This document shows positions 6,489-8,208 of a DNA stretch of 8,208 nt, piece after piece (the first letter of the stretch is position 1; every line of letters begins with the position of its first letter). The stretch is from positions 1-8,208 of the forward strand of contig JACMJD010000487.1 of assembly GCA_014380825.1 (NCBI GenBank). Direction: 5' to 3'. Source of the stretch: Phycisphaerae bacterium (GTDB lineage Bacteria; Planctomycetota; Phycisphaerae; Tepidisphaerales; Tepidisphaeraceae). Below the pieces are notes generated by a model. That model saw nothing but the letters and a program-made list of their open reading frames with translations. It was not told the origin of the DNA and ran no database searches. Both the position numbers and the translations under genes were made by a program.

Positions 6489-7384
6489 ACGCCTCGCGTT
6501 CGCTGGGGCGGATGCGAATCGACAACGCTAATCGCTACACGATCGCCGGCAGCGGCTCGCTGAGCTTCTCCGATCCATCCGGCACGTCGACGCTCGAAGT
6601 GCTGAGCGGAAATCACACGGTCGACGTGCCGATTGCGCTGACGCAGAATGCGACATTCAGCATCTCGGCCGGGTCGTCACTTGTCACAAGCAATCAGATC
6701 AGCACATCGTCTGCGATCACGAAGACCGGCTCCGGCACCCTGGATGTCCGTAACATTCGCGCCGCAAGCTTAAACGTGTCGGCGGGCACCGTGTCCGTTC
6801 GCACGAACGGAAACGACACGGGAACAAGCAAAGTGCAGTCGCTCGCGATCGCCGCTGCCGCATCGCTCGACCTGAACGACAACGATCTGATCACCGCGAA
6901 CGGCAACTACAATGCCGTGACCAGCCTGATTCGCACCGCTCGCAACGGCGGACTCTGGAACCAAGCGGGTCTGACGAGCAGCGCCGCCGCGAATGCGAAT
7001 CCGAAAAACAGGACGCTGGGCGCGCTAACCGGCGCCGAGTTCCACACCGCGCAGGGCGCTGCCGCCAGCTTCGACGGCTTCACGGTCGCCGACAGCGACG
7101 TCCTCGTGAAGTACACGTATTACGGCGATACCGATTTCAACGGGCTGGTGGACTTCGATGATTACTCGCGCATTGACGCCGGCTTCAACAACAATCGCAC
7201 CGGCTGGTTCAATGGAGATTTTGACTACAACGGCGTGGTCGATTTCGACGACTATTCGCTGATCGACCAAGCATTCAACACGCAGTCCGGCACGCTGCGC
7301 AGCGCGATCGCCGTCCCGGAACCGCGTTTGATGCTCGCGGTGCTGGTGTTGGCGCCGCTGATTCGACGGCGTCGACGGTTGTAA
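6338..7384 (+). CDS. Second PEP-CTERM/dockerin-like protein, 5'-truncated (no signal peptide)
   Basis: The first available ATG gives 348 residues. The body opens with the same DDWSKAGNW-type motif that follows the signal peptide in the larger neighbour, then one set of beta-strand-repeat sequence (AITKTGSGTLDV near 128-139). The shared C-terminal module follows: SLDLNDNDLI, ARNGGLWNQ, and two EF-hand loops D264-D275 and D294-D305, again 30 residues apart. VPEP is at 326-329, a short hydrophobic segment at about 331-342 and five arginines at 343-347. Compared with its paralogue it lacks the roughly 40-residue linker between the EF-hands and VPEP. No signal peptide is encoded, the ATG has no Shine-Dalgarno site, and the frame is closed by a stop at 6314-6316. 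The protein therefore cannot be exported as it stands and is probably not made, unless translated from the porin-like message. A C-terminal sorting signal without a signal peptide strongly indicates loss of the 5' end. Confidence 0.8.
   Translation: MATSLQSIVASNTGSDDWSKAGNWLASEPNATGATAVFGSAITAPRTITLNASRSLGRMRIDNANRYTIAGSGSLSFSDPSGTSTLEVLSGNHTVDVPIALTQNATFSISAGSSLVTSNQISTSSAITKTGSGTLDVRNIRAASLNVSAGTVSVRTNGNDTGTSKVQSLAIAAAASLDLNDNDLITANGNYNAVTSLIRTARNGGLWNQAGLTSSAAANANPKNRTLGALTGAEFHTAQGAAASFDGFTVADSDVLVKYTYYGDTDFNGLVDFDDYSRIDAGFNNNRTGWFNGDFDYNGVVDFDDYSLIDQAFNTQSGTLRSAIAVPEPRLMLAVLVLAPLIRRRRRL
7112..7294 (+). repeat. EF-hand/dockerin-like coding module, copy 2
   Basis: This is the paralogue of 5519-5701, aligned without gaps at an offset of 1593 bp. 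The longest identical stretches are short (for example CGCACCGGCTGGTTCAA), so it is a weak substrate for homologous recombination. Residues changed relative to copy 1 lie mainly at variable loop positions. All calcium-ligand aspartates and the central glycines are kept. Confidence 0.8.
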
Positions 7385-7400
7385 ACAATATTCGCACGCG

Positions 7401-8208
7401 ATGAACGTTTGGGTGTTGAAGGAGCCCACTCTGCGCCACCTGTCGCCGGCCATCTTCATCGCTGCCGCGGTTGGTTTATCCGCGGGCACATCGGCACAGG
7501 TGCCGTTGAATGATCTGGGCACCGGGCTCTACCTTAACCAATATCAAGGCGGCCTGTATCCCGGCGGCGTGAACACGATGGCGGCGGCGCAGCTTAGCGC
7601 GGCCATGTCGCGCTCGGCGAACATGCAGCCGCTGAACACCAGCGGCCAGCCCGATGCGAACGGGAAGTTCGTCCTGATGTCGGTCGGCATGTCGAACACC
7701 AGCCAGGAATGGTGCGGCAACGATTCGTCGCTGATCTCGCAGCCCTATTCGCTGATGGGACAGGCGGCCGTGCATCCGGCGGTCGATCACAGCCGCATGG
7801 TCATCTTCAACGGAGCGCGTGGCGGGCAAACCGCTGGCACGTGGGACCAAACCACCGACGCAAACTACGCCCGCGTGCAGACCGATCTGACCAGCGCCGG
7901 ATTGAGCGAAGCGCAAGTTCGCGGCGCGTGGCTGAAGGTCGCGAACGCAAATCCAACCACCTCGCTACCGGCGGCCAACTCGGATGCGAACCATCTCGTC
8001 CAGCAGATGGGCAACATCGTGCGCACCATGAAGCAGCGTTACACCAACCTGGAGATGGTGTTCGTCTCCAGCCGAATCTACGCGGGCTACGCGACGACCA
8101 CTTTGAATCCCGAACCTTACGCATACGAATCGGGTTTCGCGGTGAAGCGCCTGATCGCCGCGCAGATCAATCAGATGAACGGCGGCGGAATCGACCCGCT
8201 GGCGGGCG
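7401..8208 (+). CDS. Secreted SGNH/acetylesterase-like protein, 3' end beyond the window
   Basis: An open frame of 269 codons runs off the window without a stop. From ATG 7401 the N-terminus has a hydrophobic segment (SPAIFIAAAVGLSAG) ending in a TSA-QV cleavage-like site, so export is likely. Conserved-looking blocks are VGMSN (95-99), NGARGGQTAGTW (137-148), WLKVAN (177-182), SSRIYAGYA (223-231) and LNPEPYAYESGF (235-246). The first three match in order and spacing the GQSNM, GGxxxxxW and WxQGE blocks of sialate-O-acetylesterase-type SGNH hydrolases. Ser98 would be the nucleophile and Gly141/142 the oxyanion hole, but the QGE block is replaced by KVAN. I recall similar proteins, annotated as hypothetical, in Planctomycetes, Verrucomicrobia and Acidobacteria. 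The start is uncertain: ATG 7401 has no Shine-Dalgarno site, while AAGGAG at 7419-7424 sits 6 nt before CTG 7431, which would give a tighter signal peptide. The gene lies 16 bp after the PEP-CTERM fragment and is probably cotranscribed. The substrate is unknown. Confidence 0.75.
   Translation, partial: MNVWVLKEPTLRHLSPAIFIAAAVGLSAGTSAQVPLNDLGTGLYLNQYQGGLYPGGVNTMAAAQLSAAMSRSANMQPLNTSGQPDANGKFVLMSVGMSNTSQEWCGNDSSLISQPYSLMGQAAVHPAVDHSRMVIFNGARGGQTAGTWDQTTDANYARVQTDLTSAGLSEAQVRGAWLKVANANPTTSLPAANSDANHLVQQMGNIVRTMKQRYTNLEMVFVSSRIYAGYATTTLNPEPYAYESGFAVKRLIAAQINQMNGGGIDPLAG
7419..7433 (+). promoter_or_regulatory. Shine-Dalgarno-like AAGGAG before an in-frame CTG
   Basis: AAGGAG at 7419-7424 is followed after 6 nt by CTG 7431, in frame with the gene beginning at ATG 7401. 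Starting there the protein would begin M-R-H-L-S-P-A, a compact basic n-region before the hydrophobic core. CTG starts are rare, so this is a competing start and not an assigned one. Confidence 0.35.

Noticed and set aside
1..8208. CRISPR array, tRNA, rRNA, phage or insertion-sequence elements
   Set aside because: I scanned for regularly spaced repeats, cloverleaf-like sequence, transposase or integrase motifs and terminal inverted repeats, and saw none. The repetition in 2432-7384 is protein-level repeat coding.

Overview
This 8.2 kb window is GC-rich and comes from a bacterium that is most likely a member of the Planctomycetota, perhaps class Phycisphaerae. The lineage is inferred from protein style: a RecG with the DEQHKLGVRQR motif variant, two secreted proteins that combine beta-strand passenger repeats, a dockerin-like EF-hand pair and a VPEP/arginine C-terminal sorting signal, and a secreted SGNH-like protein with an NPEPYAYESGF block. 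No rRNA or other marker is present to fix the lineage. All genes lie on the + strand.

Positions 1-105 are a short non-coding leader holding a perfect 7-bp-stem hairpin and a 10-bp direct repeat whose second copy overlaps the recG start. Positions 106-2178 are an intact recG, the branch-migration helicase. Positions 2179-2431 are intergenic, with a weak candidate promoter, a perfect 12-bp palindrome and a good Shine-Dalgarno site.

From 2432 on, everything encodes exported protein. A 1158-residue cysteine-free protein with a signal peptide, repeated autotransporter-type beta strands, two EF-hand loops and a PEP-CTERM-type tail is complete (2432-5908). It is followed 31 bp later by the 5' part of a TorF/Gcw_chp-like outer-membrane protein gene (5940 to about 6330). 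That gene stops resembling its family abruptly and runs, in another frame, into the body of a second, smaller PEP-CTERM protein (6338-7384), which has lost its signal peptide. 16 bp further on begins a secreted protein, cut by the window end, whose blocks resemble SGNH/sialate-O-acetylesterase hydrolases (7401-8208+). It can be read directly although it has no stop within the window.

The close spacing and absence of terminators suggest that 2432-8208 is one transcription unit for cell-surface or outer-membrane proteins. The strongest anomaly is the out-of-frame junction near 6310-6350, where a gene head and a gene tail have been joined, by a genomic deletion or by a misassembly. I see no phage, transposon, CRISPR, tRNA or defence system, and no clear case for a wholly new system. 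The interest lies in the junction, the paralogous exosortase-type substrates and the atypical hydrolase-like protein.
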